Counted from the stretch's first letter, positions 9,934 to 32,008 are shown. The stretch: DNA of 64,000 nt from Erwinia piriflorinigrans CFBP 5888 (GCF_001050515.1 NZ_CAHS01000022.1:1-64000); one strand, 5' to 3'. Notes: generated from the letters alone by a model not told the origin. Translations and numbers: made by a program.

Positions 9934-11631
9934 ATGCCCGTAAATGTTCGTCATGATTTGCCTCGAATGCCCTTCCCACTGACATCTGACAAGCATAACG
10001 TTAAAGATGGCTTTCACCACAATAATCAAGATCCTCAACTTCTTACTTCCCGAATCACAACGGTTGATAACAGCAAAGGAGAGAGTCCCTTCAACAGATG
10101 CAAGACCCGGTGGCCCCCGGTACGGGTGGCCAGTGAAGAAGATGGTGCAGGGGTTATTTCACTGAATGAGATAATAAGCAAAGGTAAAGCTCTGCGCTTA
10201 GAGGCAGAATCATTACATGACTCCGGCGTTACCTCCCCCCTTTCCCGTGGATGGAAAGGGGGGTTTTTTAAACGTTTCCTGGTCGGGGCGGGCATACTGA
10301 CCGGATCCGGCGTGCTGGGATATCAGTGTTATGCAGGAAGGAAGAGCATCGCTGGACGGAAAGCCAACTTAGCGCAGCTTTATTGCCCAAAGGGGCATCC
10401 TATTAATCCGGTCATACCTTTTGATGACAGTAGCGGTATGCGGAACAACCCGTTCAGCAAAGTCGACCTGCACCCTGACAACAAACATGATGGTGTCAGC
10501 CCCATGAGTCGACCCACACGACAATCATCAGGCATACATCAAAACTATTTAGCCACACGACAATCGATGGAGAATGATTTTTTAAGGTTAAAAAGTGATA
10601 CATTTATCTTTAAAATCATGGCGAGAAACCTTTCTTCTCTAAAAAAGATAAATGAACGACATTTTAATTACCTTCAATTGGTTATTAGCAACACGGTTAA
10701 AATTGTCGACTCGGCTACAACATCACTTCTGAGGTCATCAAACAGGTATAACAGTGTTCAACCTGTCATTAATGACTACCTTGGCAGGGCGATACTACGC
10801 TTTTTCCATGTAAATATTGAAAATATGCAGCCATCTGATTTAAAGAATTACCTTGATGTGAGAGAAATATTTGAAAAGCAAATTAAAGATGAACTTAATA
10901 AGCCATTCTTGGTGGATATAAATAATGACAGAGACTTTATCGACAAGTTAATTATAAATTTGGCAAAAATGCGCAACTACCTCGAAAGAGGCAGTGACAG
11001 GTACGGCAATAATTTCCTGAACTTTATTTATGTCAAAAAAAACAAAGACACTGAAATTTTTGAAAAAGAAAATTCTCTATCCCCTCTTATAGCAACAATA
11101 GGCGATCAAACTTTACCCAAGATAGGATATGATAAACTCGATATTATCATTACAGAAGATTTCTTCAAACTTTGTACAGTGGACGCTTCTAATATTATCA
11201 TTCACGAATTAGCCCACTACTTTACCAATACTAAAGATCTGTTTGAAATGAAGAGAGAGCCAGATTGCGAAAAAACCTCAGCCACAGCCATTAATCACAC
11301 ATCCATTATTGAGCAACTGATTTTTGCAGAAGACCGTTTACTGAATTTAAAAAAAGATATTGAATCATATATTTTTCATACTTGGGATAGTGTATCAATA
11401 CAAATTGAAGATATTCTGGTACGTATCCCAAACTATCCTATTGAAGGAATAAAATCTGATCAGATAAAAACATTTTTAAAATATTATCATCATTACCCAC
11501 AGTTCAGGAAAAATATCAATTATCGTGCCACTGATTATTATTCAAACCTGATAGTCTCTTTAGCCTCACAACAATTTAAGCATGATCGAAAAGTCCCTTT
11601 ATCGCCGGTCGAAAGACTGAAAGATAGTTGA
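9934..11631 (+). CDS. putative type III effector-like zinc metalloprotease (565 aa)
   Basis: Not a protein I recognise by name. The ATG has AAGGAG eight bases ahead. Residues 1-100 are polar and poor in acidic residues, like secretion leaders. A hydrophobic, glycine-rich segment [16 protein letters not shown] lies at about 115-130. The C-terminal part holds [14 protein letters not shown] (H424, E425, H428, T431, D435), fitting HExxHxxTxxxD, a zinc site whose third ligand would be the aspartate, as in aspzincins and, from memory, NleC/PipA-type effectors. The last two thirds are clearly richer in A/T than the flanking genes, and neither neighbour is related, both signs of transfer. A candidate hrp box lies upstream and a terminator-like hairpin sits inside the gene at 10235-10269. 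Secretion and protease activity are inferred. Confidence 0.65.
   Translation: MPVNVRHDLPRMPFPLTSDKHNVKDGFHHNNQDPQLLTSRITTVDNSKGESPFNRCKTRWPPVRVASEEDGAGVISLNEIISKGKALRLEAESLHDSGVTSPLSRGWKGGFFKRFLVGAGILTGSGVLGYQCYAGRKSIAGRKANLAQLYCPKGHPINPVIPFDDSSGMRNNPFSKVDLHPDNKHDGVSPMSRPTRQSSGIHQNYLATRQSMENDFLRLKSDTFIFKIMARNLSSLKKINERHFNYLQLVISNTVKIVDSATTSLLRSSNRYNSVQPVINDYLGRAILRFFHVNIENMQPSDLKNYLDVREIFEKQIKDELNKPFLVDINNDRDFIDKLIINLAKMRNYLERGSDRYGNNFLNFIYVKKNKDTEIFEKENSLSPLIATIGDQTLPKIGYDKLDIIITEDFFKLCTVDASNIIIHELAHYFTNTKDLFEMKREPDCEKTSATAINHTSIIEQLIFAEDRLLNLKKDIESYIFHTWDSVSIQIEDILVRIPNYPIEGIKSDQIKTFLKYYHHYPQFRKNINYRATDYYSNLIVSLASQQFKHDRKVPLSPVERLKDS
10235..10269 (+). terminator. terminator-like hairpin inside the 565-aa coding sequence
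   Basis: CCCCCCTTTCC and GGAAAGGGGGG form a perfect 11-bp stem around a 7-base loop, followed immediately by six T residues. This is a textbook intrinsic terminator shape, yet it falls within codons for [12 protein letters not shown] of the open frame (about residues 100-112). Translating ribosomes would keep it from folding; poor translation would let it stop transcription. It may mark an old fusion junction. Confidence 0.7.
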
Positions 11632-11863
11632 TAGCGTACGTGGATACTTCAGCCGAGAAAAGCGGAAGGCCAGAGGAAAATACACTAATGATGAATTTAC
11701 CACTGGCCTCCAAGCCTGCTTTCTTGCCATGTTTTTCTTTACGCCGATAGCTGCCCTTGCCCTTATGATTGACTTCAATGCGCTGTTTAAACAAAGGATC
11801 GTGTAGCAATGCTTCTATTGCATTATCGCGGATAATGCCCTTTTTGTGTTGGTAGGTAGTCAT
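11576..11863 (-). CDS. arfA: alternative ribosome-rescue factor ArfA
   Basis: The first ~55 residues match ArfA ([42 protein letters not shown]). ArfA recruits RF2 to ribosomes stalled without a stop codon when tmRNA is lacking. The frame is open for 95 codons, but a long hairpin (11664-11711) covers codons ~51-67. In E. coli RNase III cutting and termination at such a hairpin make arfA mRNA itself non-stop, so only a ~55-residue protein accumulates when trans-translation fails. The tail past codon ~60 is probably not made or is degraded. The SD AGGAAG precedes the ATG at 11863. E. coli has the same neighbours (mscL, zntR). Confidence 0.88.
   Translation of the reverse strand: MTTYQHKKGIIRDNAIEALLHDPLFKQRIEVNHKGKGSYRRKEKHGKKAGLEASGKFIISVFSSGLPLFSAEVSTYAINYLSVFRPAIKGLFDHA
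11664..11711 (-). promoter_or_regulatory. arfA mRNA hairpin (RNase III/terminator element)
   Basis: On the minus strand GGAGGCCAG pairs with CTGGCCTTCC (one bulge), and the inner arms continue pairing imperfectly (GG.AAAT/ATTTTCC) towards a loop near 11687. GCTTTTC follows the stem. It lies inside the arfA frame at codons ~51-67, the position of the autoregulatory hairpin in E. coli arfA, and may also end transcription of the convergent 565-aa gene. Confidence 0.75.
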
Positions 11864-11919
11864 GAACTCTTCCTGTTAGATGATGACGGTTAGGAATATA
11901 GGCCCGAAAAGAGAAAAAT

Positions 11920-12351
11920 TCAATCATCCGTATGAACTAAAGATGTGGATGCCCCTTTCTCCAAAGCATCAAGGATAGAGCAATAGACGCTGCTGTGTGC
12001 ACTCCCACAACAGGCATCATTCAGTCTCTTCAATGAGCGTTGCATATGTTTTAGCTCTTTGAGCATTGCTGAAACTTCATCAAGTCGTTTCTGCACGATT
12101 GATTTTGATTCCTGACAGGTATGATGTTCAGGATCGACACGGATCGACAACAGCTCGCGAATTGCCTCCAGCTTGAAACCCAAATGCCGTGCATAACGAA
12201 TGAACTTCAGACGCTGCAAATCCTTATCACTATAAAGACGAAAACCGCCTTGCGTTCTCACCTCATGATCCATCATCTGCTGCTTTTCATAAAAGCGGAT
12301 AGTGTCCGGTGTGACGTTGGCCAGCTTAGCCAGTTGTCCAATGCGATACAT
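11920..12351 (-). CDS. zntR: zinc-responsive MerR-type activator ZntR
   Basis: A 143-residue MerR-family regulator that senses excess Zn(II) and activates the zntA export ATPase. The N-terminal winged helix reads MYRIGQLAKLANVTPDTIRFYEKQ; a long dimer helix follows. The metal site is complete: Cys in HHTCQES, the pair CC with a following His (ACCGSAH) and Cys in VYCSIL. Its ATG overlaps the yhdN stop (TAATG), so the two are coupled. zntA is not in the window. Confidence 0.94.
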   Translation of the reverse strand: MYRIGQLAKLANVTPDTIRFYEKQQMMDHEVRTQGGFRLYSDKDLQRLKFIRYARHLGFKLEAIRELLSIRVDPEHHTCQESKSIVQKRLDEVSAMLKELKHMQRSLKRLNDACCGSAHSSVYCSILDALEKGASTSLVHTDD

Positions 12352-12722
12352 TAATCAACCTCATTAAAACGAAGATGTATTTGCTGACTATAGTCGCCTT
12401 GCAGAAAATCAGTGCTGATGCCAGCCTGTTTAAGTTTGAGTTCTAGCAGCCTGAGCCGTTTTAGCTGTGGCAAATACTGTTCATCGAGTGGGTTAACGCT
12501 GCCTAATAGCTGGTCGAGTTCAACCGCTTCACGACGCATTTCAAGTTCGGGAGGAAGATAGCCTGAATTTTTCAGGATGCGGTAACTCGCACGCAGCTCT
12601 TCTGGAACATGTGAGTCATCATCCAGTTTCAATGGATGTCCGGTGCCAGGCAGGTTATCAAGATCGCCCTGGTGCAGGGCTGCAAGGATATGCTTTTCAG
12701 CCAGTTGATCGATCAGTGACAT
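12351..12722 (-). CDS. yhdN: DUF1992 protein YhdN
   Basis: A 123-residue protein of the DnaJ-homologue-associated DUF1992 family, with the family core NLPGTGHPLKLDDDSHVPEELRAS written as a loop before a helical C-terminal half. The start at 12722 gives the usual MSLIDQLAEKHI; the frame upstream to 12761 has no support. E. coli YhdN is one residue shorter and occupies the same place between zntR and rplQ. Function unknown. Confidence 0.88.
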   Translation of the reverse strand: MSLIDQLAEKHILAALHQGDLDNLPGTGHPLKLDDDSHVPEELRASYRILKNSGYLPPELEMRREAVELDQLLGSVNPLDEQYLPQLKRLRLLELKLKQAGISTDFLQGDYSQQIHLRFNEVD

Positions 12723-12796
12723 GATAGCCTCGCTAAAAGTAGAAATTTCAGCATAGAGCAATTATTGCGTGGTGACGAGAGGAAGGAATTGGGGAT

Positions 12797-12826
12797 ATAA
12801 AAAAACCCCGCAAGCGGGGTCTTTTT
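12797..12826 (-). terminator. terminator of the alpha operon (after rplQ)
   Basis: On the minus strand GACCCCGC-TT-GCGGGGT is followed by seven T. A T-run on the opposite side (CTTTTT on the plus strand) makes it work in both directions. It lies 15 bases past the rplQ stop and closes the alpha ribosomal operon. Confidence 0.9.
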
Positions 12827-12840
12827 AATGTTGTAACAGA

Positions 12841-13251
<411 letters not shown>

Positions 13252-13267
13252 TTAACCTGTGATCGGG

Positions 13268-14257
13268 TTATTCATCAGCAATGCTAGCTGGCGGCCAGTT
13301 TTCCAGGCGCATGCCCAGAGACAGACCACGAGAAGCCAGCACATCTTTAATCTCAGTAAGAGATTTTTTACCAAGGTTAGGTGTTTTAAGCAGCTCAACC
13401 TCGGTACGCTGTACCAGATCACCGATGTAGTGGATAGCTTCTGCCTTGAGGCAGTTAGCAGAGCGGACAGTCAATTCCAGATCGTCAACAGGGCGCAGCA
13501 AGATCGGATCGAATTCTGGTTTCTCTTCTTTCACTTCCGGCTGACGAACATCACGTAAGTCGACGAAAGCTTCCAGTTGTTCTGCCAGGATGGTAGCCGC
13601 ACGGCGGATCGCTTCTTCAGGATCGATAGTGCCGTTGGTTTCCATTTCGATGACCAGCTTGTCCAGGTCGGTACGCTGTTCCACACGCGCTGCTTCAACA
13701 TTGTAGGCAATACGCTCTACAGGGCTATAGCAGGCGTCGACTAACAGACGACCGATCGGGCGCTCATCTTCTTCCGAATGAATTCGGGCAGAAGCCGGCA
13801 CATAACCACGACCACGCTGAACTTTGATACGCATGCTGATAGCAGCGTTTTCATCGGTCAGATGGCAGATCACGTGCTGCGGCTTGACGATTTCAACATC
13901 ACCATCATGGGTGATATCGGCTGCAGTCACAGGGCCAATGCCAGATTTATTCAGAGTAAGAATAACTTCATCTTTGCCCTGAACTCTTACCGCTAAACCT
14001 TTCAGGTTGAGCAGGATTTCCAGGATATCTTCCTGTACGCCCTCTTTGGTGCTGTACTCATGTAGTACACCATCAATTTCAACCTCGGTCACCGCGCAAC
14101 CCGGCATTGATGAAAGCAAAATACGGCGCAGCGCGTTACCGAGAGTATGGCCAAAGCCACGCTCTAAAGGCTCAAGGGTCACCTTGGCGTGCGTCGAACT
14201 CACTTGTTCGATATCTACCAGGCGTGGTTTTAGAAACTCTGTCACAGAACCCTGCAT
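13268..14257 (-). CDS. rpoA: RNA polymerase alpha subunit
   Basis: A 329-residue protein, the E. coli length. Residues ~1-235 form the dimerising N-terminal domain that assembles the beta subunits ([26 protein letters not shown]). After a flexible acidic linker ([11 protein letters not shown]), residues ~250-329 form the C-terminal domain that contacts UP-element DNA and activators such as the CRP encoded at 50011 ([24 protein letters not shown]). It sits within the alpha operon. Confidence 0.98.
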
Positions 14258-14282
14258 TGTGTCCTCTCTTTGGTACTAAGCC

Positions 14283-14921
<639 letters not shown>

Positions 14922-14936
14922 CTAAAAAACGGGGCG

Positions 14937-15329
<393 letters not shown>

Positions 15330-15342
15330 TCAATCACCCCGA

Positions 15343-15699
15343 TTATTTCTTGATCGGTTTACGCGGACCCTTACGGGTACGTGCGTTGGTCTTGGTACGC
15401 TGACCGCGCACTGGAAGACCACGACGATGACGCAAACCACGATAGCAACCAAGGTCCATAAGACGCTTGATGCTCAGGGTGACTTCACGACGCAGATCGC
15501 CTTCAACAACAAATTTCGCCACTGCATCACGCAGAATGTCGATTTGCTCTTCAGACAGCTCACTGATCTTAACATTTTCGGCGATACCCGTGGATGCACA
15601 GATAGACTGTGAACGGGTTTTACCGATACCGAAGATCGCAGTTAAAGCAATAACGGTATGTTTATGATCAGGAATGTTAATGCCTGCTATACGGGCCAC
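15343..15699 (-). CDS. rpsM: 30S ribosomal protein S13
   Basis: A 118-residue head protein that contacts tRNA and L5. It begins at a GTG (GTGGCCCGTATAGCAGGC), as in E. coli, behind GGAGTGCATA. Motifs: [28 protein letters not shown] and a basic tail ending [13 protein letters not shown]. First gene of the alpha operon and the site where S4 blocks translation. Confidence 0.97.
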   Translation of the reverse strand: MARIAGINIPDHKHTVIALTAIFGIGKTRSQSICASTGIAENVKISELSEEQIDILRDAVAKFVVEGDLRREVTLSIKRLMDLGCYRGLRHRRGLPVRGQRTKTNARTRKGPRKPIKK

Positions 15700-15790
15700 T
15701 ATGCACTCCTATTTAATTACTTATGCGTCCCATGCCGAAAAGCCCGTTTTCAGGATACTCAAATGGAAACGCATAGACATACAAAAGATT
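15700..15790 (-). promoter_or_regulatory. alpha-operon leader (S4-binding translational control)
   Basis: The mRNA ahead of rpsM keeps the sequence I know from E. coli, including GTATCCTGAAAACGGGCTTTTC, split here by position 15733-15763, and the GTG start region. In E. coli this folds into a nested pseudoknot to which S4 binds to stop rpsM-rpsK-rpsD translation. The close identity suggests the same control. Confidence 0.7.
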
Positions 15791-15791
15791 G

Positions 15792-15810
15792 GCTGGCTAA
15801 TCTAGCCAGC
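15792..15810 (-). terminator. stem-loop between rpmJ and rpsM (spc-operon terminator/attenuator)
   Basis: On the minus strand GCTGGCTA-GAT-TAGCCAGC forms an 8-bp stem and is followed by CAATCTTTTG, a short imperfect T-run. It lies 35 bases past rpmJ at the spc/alpha boundary, as in E. coli, where part of the transcripts read through. Confidence 0.7.
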
Positions 15811-15845
15811 TCAACCCGACTTTGCAAGAAAAATATGCGATTAAA

Positions 15846-17326
<1,481 letters not shown>

Positions 17327-17333
17327 CTGCTAC

Positions 17334-17771
<438 letters not shown>

Positions 17772-17951
17772 TTACTCCTCCACTTTAACCATGTAGGAAA
17801 TCGCGTTAACCATACCGCGTACAGCTGGCGTGTCTTCACGCTCTACGGTGTGGTTAATACGACGCAGACCCAGGCCAAGCAGTGTCGCCTTATGTTTAGG
17901 CAGACGACCGATCGAACTACGGGTTTGAGTAATCTTAATAGTCTTAGCCAT
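17772..17951 (-). CDS. rpmD: 50S ribosomal protein L30
   Basis: A 59-residue protein reading [20 protein letters not shown], the standard family start. An ATG two codons upstream (17957) overlaps the rpsE stop as TAATG; the downstream ATG matches the E. coli length, but either could be used. Part of the spc operon; L30 is a small non-essential 23S rRNA-binding protein in many bacteria. Confidence 0.95.
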   Translation of the reverse strand: MAKTIKITQTRSSIGRLPKHKATLLGLGLRRINHTVEREDTPAVRGMVNAISYMVKVEE

Positions 17952-17956
17952 GGTCA

Positions 17957-18466
<510 letters not shown>

Positions 18467-18471
18467 CTACC

Positions 18472-18834
<363 letters not shown>

Positions 18835-19368
18835 TTACTTCTTCTTAGCCTCTTTGGTACGCACGACTTCGTCGGCGTAACGAACACCCTTGCCTTTATA
18901 AGGCTCAGGACGACGGTAGGCGCGAATATCGGCTGCAACCTGACCAATCAGCTGTTTATCAGCGCCTTTCAGCACGATTTCAGTCTGAGTTGGACATTCA
19001 GCAGTGATTCCCGCTGGCAGCGCGTGTTCAACGGGGTGAGAGAAGCCCAAGGCTAAACTCACTGCGTTGCCTTTAACGGCTGCACGATAACCTACACCAA
19101 CCAGCTGCAGCTTCTTAGTGAAGCCTTCGGTAACACCGATAACCATAGCGTTCAGCAGAGCGCGAGAAGTACCTGCCTGCGCCCAAGCGTCCGCAAAACC
19201 TTCGCGCGGAGCGAAAGTCAGGGCGTTGTCAGCATGCTTAACTTCTACGGCATTGTTGAGCGTACGAGTCAGCTCGCCGTTCTTACCTTTAATCGAAATT
19301 ACCTGACCGTCGAGTTTTACCTCTACGCCGGCAGGAATGACGACAGGTGCTTTAGCAACACGAGACAT
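18835..19368 (-). CDS. rplF: 50S ribosomal protein L6
   Basis: A 177-residue protein of two similar RNA-binding folds at the base of the L7/L12 stalk, near the factor-binding site. Start [21 protein letters not shown]-terminal signature [19 protein letters not shown] followed by a basic KEAKKK tail. In the spc operon between rpsH and rplR. Confidence 0.98.
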   Translation of the reverse strand: MSRVAKAPVVIPAGVEVKLDGQVISIKGKNGELTRTLNNAVEVKHADNALTFAPREGFADAWAQAGTSRALLNAMVIGVTEGFTKKLQLVGVGYRAAVKGNAVSLALGFSHPVEHALPAGITAECPTQTEIVLKGADKQLIGQVAADIRAYRRPEPYKGKGVRYADEVVRTKEAKKK

Positions 19369-19379
19369 TTATCCTCCGA

Positions 19380-19778
<399 letters not shown>

Positions 19779-19802
19779 TTACTCCCGTGATTCAATTGGT
19801 AA

Positions 19803-20108
19803 TTACCAGCTAGCCTTTTTCAAGCCAGGTACTTCACCGCGCATGGCGGCTTCACGCAACTTGATACGGCTCAACCCGAATTTGCCCACATAACCATGTG
19901 GACGGCCAGTTTGGCGGCAGCGCTTGCGCTGACGGGACGGGCTGGAATCACGCGGCAGAGTTTGCAGCTTGAGAACAGCATTCCAACGATCTTCGTCGGA
20001 CGAGTTCACGCTAGAAATGATAGCTTTCAGTTCCTCGCGTTTAGCGCGGTACTTGTCAGCCAGTTTCACGCGAACGACTTCGCGTGCTTTCATCGATTGC
20101 TTAGCCAT
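19803..20108 (-). CDS. rpsN: 30S ribosomal protein S14
   Basis: A 101-residue protein starting [20 protein letters not shown], the ATG being at 20108. A longer open frame upstream (to 20345) runs through rplE and is spurious. This is the long, zinc-free (C-) form: the CxxC pairs of the short form are absent. Conserved [21 protein letters not shown] and [12 protein letters not shown] are present. In the spc operon between rplE and rpsH. Confidence 0.97.
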   Translation of the reverse strand: MAKQSMKAREVVRVKLADKYRAKREELKAIISSVNSSDEDRWNAVLKLQTLPRDSSPSRQRKRCRQTGRPHGYVGKFGLSRIKLREAAMRGEVPGLKKASW

Positions 20109-20121
20109 CAGTAACCCTGCC

Positions 20122-21384
<1,263 letters not shown>

Positions 21385-21452
21385 CTAATGTCAACTACTA
21401 CTTCGGGACCTGATTCAGGTCGTTTAATAGCCCCATATATTGAGGGCGCAGC

Positions 21453-21481
21453 ATTATAACACTGCTTCTCGCATATGGGTA
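21453..21481 (-). promoter_or_regulatory. spc operon promoter
   Basis: On the minus strand a perfect -10 TATAAT (21458-21453) stands 81 bases ahead of the rplN start, with a GC-rich stretch GCGCCC shortly after it. The upstream element TTCTACCCATATG resembles the E. coli spc promoter from memory; its -35 (TACCCA, 17-bp spacer) is weak. It follows the S10-operon terminator directly. Confidence 0.75.
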
Positions 21482-21487
21482 GAAAAA

Positions 21488-21520
21488 ATAAACGGCTCAG
21501 ACGAGCCGTTTATTTTATTT
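21488..21520 (-). terminator. S10 operon terminator (after rpsQ)
   Basis: ATAAACGGCTC and GAGCCGTTTAT pair in an 11-bp stem around a 4-base loop, and on the minus strand TTTTTT continues from the 3' arm. It lies 20 bases past the rpsQ stop and separates the S10 from the spc operon. Confidence 0.85.
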
Positions 21521-21539
21521 TTTAGAGAGGCGAATTCTA

Positions 21540-23752
<2,213 letters not shown>

Positions 23753-23765
23753 TTATCCTCTAAAA

Positions 23766-26161
<2,396 letters not shown>

Positions 26162-26181
26162 TCAATCGCTCAATGACCTGA

Positions 26182-26667
<486 letters not shown>

Positions 26668-26673
26668 CCGCGT

Positions 26674-26701
26674 ATTATACGTACATTTAGAGGTAAAGCA
26701 A
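26674..26701 (-). promoter_or_regulatory. S10 operon promoter
   Basis: On the minus strand -35 TTGCTT (26701-26696), a 16-bp spacer and a perfect -10 TATAAT (26679-26674), about 180 bases ahead of rpsJ. Confidence 0.75.
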
Positions 26702-26750
26702 CAGCAATATTGCTCTTATGAAAATGACGCGAAACGGATTTAGTACAGGC

Positions 26751-26778
26751 AAAAAAAAAGAGCGCCGAGGCGCTCTTT
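26751..26778 (-). terminator. terminator after tufA (str operon)
   Basis: AAGAGCGCC-TC... pairs as AGAGCGCC/GGCGCTCT (8 bp) around a short loop; on the minus strand nine T follow the 3' arm. It lies 48 bases past the tufA stop. A short T-run on the plus strand side (CTTTTC) gives weak activity in the other direction. Confidence 0.88.
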
Positions 26779-26825
26779 TCTATTTGCTCTGACAGGGGTA
26801 AACCTTGTCAGACAGATATCAGCAA

Positions 26826-28034
<1,209 letters not shown>

Positions 28035-28082
28035 TCACCCTGTGGGAGGTGAGCACGGGATCAATGGTGTAAACCCGAGAAC

Positions 28083-30191
28083 TTATTTGCCACGGGCTTC
28101 GATAACGGCCTGAGCGACGTTGTTCGGCGCTTCAGCGTACTTCAGGAACTCCATAGAGTATGAAGCGCGGCCCTGAGTCTGTGAACGCAGGTCAGTTGCA
28201 TAACCAAACATTTCAGACAGTGGTACCTGAGCACGAACGGTCTTACCGGTAGAAGTATCTTCCATACCTTCGATCATGCCGCGACGACGGTTAAGGTCAC
28301 CGATTACGTCACCCATGTAGTCTTCTGGCGTTTCGACTTCAACCTTCATCACCGGCTCAAGGAGCACAGGTTTTGCTTTACCGAACGCAGATTTAAAGGC
28401 CAGAGAAGCAGCCAGTTTAAACGCCAGCTCGGAGGAGTCAACATCATGGTATGAACCGTAATGCAGACGAACCTTGATATCAACAACAGGGTAGCCAGCC
28501 AGAGGACCGGACTTCAGCTGCTCCTGAATACCTTTATCAACGGCTGGGATGAATTCTTTAGGAATCGAACCACCCACGATGTCGTTGACGAACTCGTAAC
28601 CAGGACCGCCAGCTTCCAGAGGCCCCATATCGATCACAACGTGACCGAACTGACCACGACCACCAGACTGCTTAGCATGCTTACCTTCAACATCCTTGAT
28701 AGTCTCACGGATGGTTTCACGGTAGGCTACCTGAGGCTTACCAACGTTGGCTTCAACGTTGAACTCACGCTTCATACGGTCAACCAGGATGTCCAGGTGA
28801 AGCTCACCCATACCTGCGATGATAGTCTGACCAGATTCTTCGTCAGTCCATACGCGGAATGATGGATCTTCTTTCGCCAGACGGCCCAGAGCCAGACCCA
28901 TTTTTTCCTGGTCAGCTTTGGTTTTTGGTTCAACCGCAACGGAGATAACCGGCTCAGGGAACTCCATGCGCTCCAGAATGATCACGTTGTTCGGGTCACA
29001 CAGGGTGTCACCGGTAGTCACGTCTTTCAGACCGATAGCAGCAGCGATGTCGCCTGCGCGAACTTCTTTGATCTCTTCACGTTTGTTAGCATGCATCTGT
29101 ACGATACGGCCCAGACGCTCACGCTGAGATTTAACCGGGTTCATCACGGTGTCACCGGAGTTAACCACACCAGAGTACACGCGGAAGAAGGTCAGGTTAC
29201 CTACAAACGGGTCGGTAGCAATTTTGAACGCCAGCGCAGCAAACGGCTCTTTGTCGTCAGAGTGACGCACGGCCGGAGTGTCTTTACCATCGTCCAGGAT
29301 ACCGTTAATCGCGGTAACGTCAGTTGGTGCTGGCAGGTATTCAATGACCGCATCCAGCATCGCCTGCACACCTTTGTTCTTAAAGGCAGAACCACAGGTT
29401 ACCAGGATAACTTCGTTGTTCAGAACGCGCTGACGCAGAGCAGTTTTGATCTCTTCTTCAGTCAGTTCTTCACCGCCCAGGTATTTCTCCATCAGCTCTT
29501 CAGAAGCTTCAGCTGCGGATTCAACCAAGTTCTGGTGCCATTCTTCAGCCAGTTCCTGCATATCAGCTGGGATCTCTTCGTATTCGAAGGTCACACCTGC
29601 ATCAGCTTCATTCCAGTTGATGGCTTTCATTTTCACCAGGTCAACAACACCGGTGAATTTTTCTTCCGCGCCGATTGCCAACTGAATGGGTACCGGATTA
29701 GCCGCCAGGCGAGATTTAATCTGGCTGACAACTTTCAGGAAGTTAGCACCCATACGGTCCATTTTGTTAACGAACGCGATACGAGGGACTTTGTATTTGT
29801 TAGCCTGACGCCATACGGTTTCAGACTGTGGCTGCACGCCACCAACAGCACAGTAAACCATCACTGCGCCATCGAGTACACGCATGGAGCGCTCTACTTC
29901 GATGGTGAAGTCAACGTGTCCTGGGGTGTCGATGATGTTGACGCGGTGCGGCTCGAACTGCTTAGCCATACCAGACCAGAAAGCGGTAGTAGCAGCAGAG
30001 GTAATGGTAATACCACGCTCCTGCTCCTGCGCCATCCAGTCCATGGTTGCTGCGCCATCATGAACTTCACCGATTTTGTGGTTTACACCGGTGTAGAACA
30101 GAATACGTTCGGTAGTGGTCGTCTTACCGGCGTCGATGTGTGCGCTGATACCAATGTTACGGTAGCGCGTTATGGGTGTTGTACGAGCCAT
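28083..30191 (-). CDS. fusA: elongation factor G
   Basis: A 702-residue GTPase that drives translocation and, with RRF, ribosome recycling. The ATG at 30191 gives [20 protein letters not shown]; the frame upstream to 30344 overlaps rpsG and is spurious. G motifs: [19 protein letters not shown] region, [20 protein letters not shown] region and NKMDRMGAN. str operon. Confidence 0.98.
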   Translation of the reverse strand: MARTTPITRYRNIGISAHIDAGKTTTTERILFYTGVNHKIGEVHDGAATMDWMAQEQERGITITSAATTAFWSGMAKQFEPHRVNIIDTPGHVDFTIEVERSMRVLDGAVMVYCAVGGVQPQSETVWRQANKYKVPRIAFVNKMDRMGANFLKVVSQIKSRLAANPVPIQLAIGAEEKFTGVVDLVKMKAINWNEADAGVTFEYEEIPADMQELAEEWHQNLVESAAEASEELMEKYLGGEELTEEEIKTALRQRVLNNEVILVTCGSAFKNKGVQAMLDAVIEYLPAPTDVTAINGILDDGKDTPAVRHSDDKEPFAALAFKIATDPFVGNLTFFRVYSGVVNSGDTVMNPVKSQRERLGRIVQMHANKREEIKEVRAGDIAAAIGLKDVTTGDTLCDPNNVIILERMEFPEPVISVAVEPKTKADQEKMGLALGRLAKEDPSFRVWTDEESGQTIIAGMGELHLDILVDRMKREFNVEANVGKPQVAYRETIRETIKDVEGKHAKQSGGRGQFGHVVIDMGPLEAGGPGYEFVNDIVGGSIPKEFIPAVDKGIQEQLKSGPLAGYPVVDIKVRLHYGSYHDVDSSELAFKLAASLAFKSAFGKAKPVLLEPVMKVEVETPEDYMGDVIGDLNRRRGMIEGMEDTSTGKTVRAQVPLSEMFGYATDLRSQTQGRASYSMEFLKYAEAPNNVAQAVIEARGK

Positions 30192-30285
30192 TTGATTCCT
30201 CTGATTCTCGGACGTTCTAAGGCAGTCAAATCCCAGCGGGTTGGCTACTTGAACGCCCGCTGGGTTAATAACAACTACAGAGCTG

Positions 30286-31287
<1,002 letters not shown>

Positions 31288-31302
31288 TCACGAGGCCGCA
31301 GA

Positions 31303-31331
31303 ATTTTAGGGCTGAGCTGAAAAAGAGTCAA
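31303..31331 (-). promoter_or_regulatory. str operon promoter
   Basis: On the minus strand -35 TTGACT (31331-31326), a 17-bp spacer and -10 TAAAAT (31308-31303), ~75 bases ahead of rpsL and 22 bases past the tusB stop. A small hairpin CTCGTGATTCTACGAG lies in the leader just after it. Confidence 0.85.
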
Positions 31332-31353
31332 GAAATAACCAGGATTACCGTCG

Positions 31354-31641
31354 TTACCAGGCCATTTGTTGTGGATTTCGCACCGCCAGCTGAACAAAGT
31401 CAGTATAGCCTACCACCGTTACTCTGGATGAAATTTGAGCAAGAAGTCCACGCGCCTCGAGATCTTCCTTCAGCACATACAGATTAATGGGGGCTTTCAG
31501 CAGCGCTTCAAGGGCTGCACTCCCTTCCAGTGCGGCAATGACGCCATCCTGTAATAGCAAAACGTCATCCCCGGTCACCAGCAGCCGCAGTATGGCGGAG
31601 AGATCGCAGCGAAATGGTGATGTCATCAAGGTATGTAGCAT
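31354..31641 (-). CDS. tusB: sulfurtransferase complex subunit TusB
   Basis: A 95-residue DsrH-family protein. With TusC and TusD it forms the hexameric relay that takes persulfide sulfur from TusA and passes it through TusE to MnmA for the 2-thiouridine of tRNA Lys, Glu and Gln wobble bases. It ends near the str promoter, as in E. coli. Confidence 0.93.
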   Translation of the reverse strand: MLHTLMTSPFRCDLSAILRLLVTGDDVLLLQDGVIAALEGSAALEALLKAPINLYVLKEDLEARGLLAQISSRVTVVGYTDFVQLAVRNPQQMAW

Positions 31642-31648
31642 GCTTTCC

Positions 31649-32008
31649 TCAAAAGGTAATCACCCGGTCATAGTCATTCAACTTTACGCGCAGCGCCTGC
31701 GCAGACAGCACTTCGGCTGCCAATACGCGCAGTGCCTCGGCGGCCACACCCCGCTCGGCAAGCGATGCTGCGCAGATATAACAGCGCTCAACGTCATACA
31801 GAGGCAAAACGCCGAAGGTGGCGATGTAGTTGCGCGCGAGGACACGCTGCGGTTGTTGGCCGCTGGTTAATTGCAGCACGCCGTCACTGACAAAAAACAG
31901 GGCGATCTCATCGCTCAGTGCCGAGGTTGCCAGCACGGCATCCAGACCTTCACGTCCGGCGCTGGAGCCATGTGGTCCCTGAGTAAAAACAAACGCGACA
32001 GATGTCAT
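31649..32008 (-). CDS. tusC: sulfurtransferase complex subunit TusC
   Basis: A 119-residue DsrF-family protein starting [20 protein letters not shown]. It is a structural partner in the TusBCD complex. Its start overlaps the tusD stop by one base and tusB follows after 7 bases. Confidence 0.94.
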   Translation of the reverse strand: MTSVAFVFTQGPHGSSAGREGLDAVLATSALSDEIALFFVSDGVLQLTSGQQPQRVLARNYIATFGVLPLYDVERCYICAASLAERGVAAEALRVLAAEVLSAQALRVKLNDYDRVITF

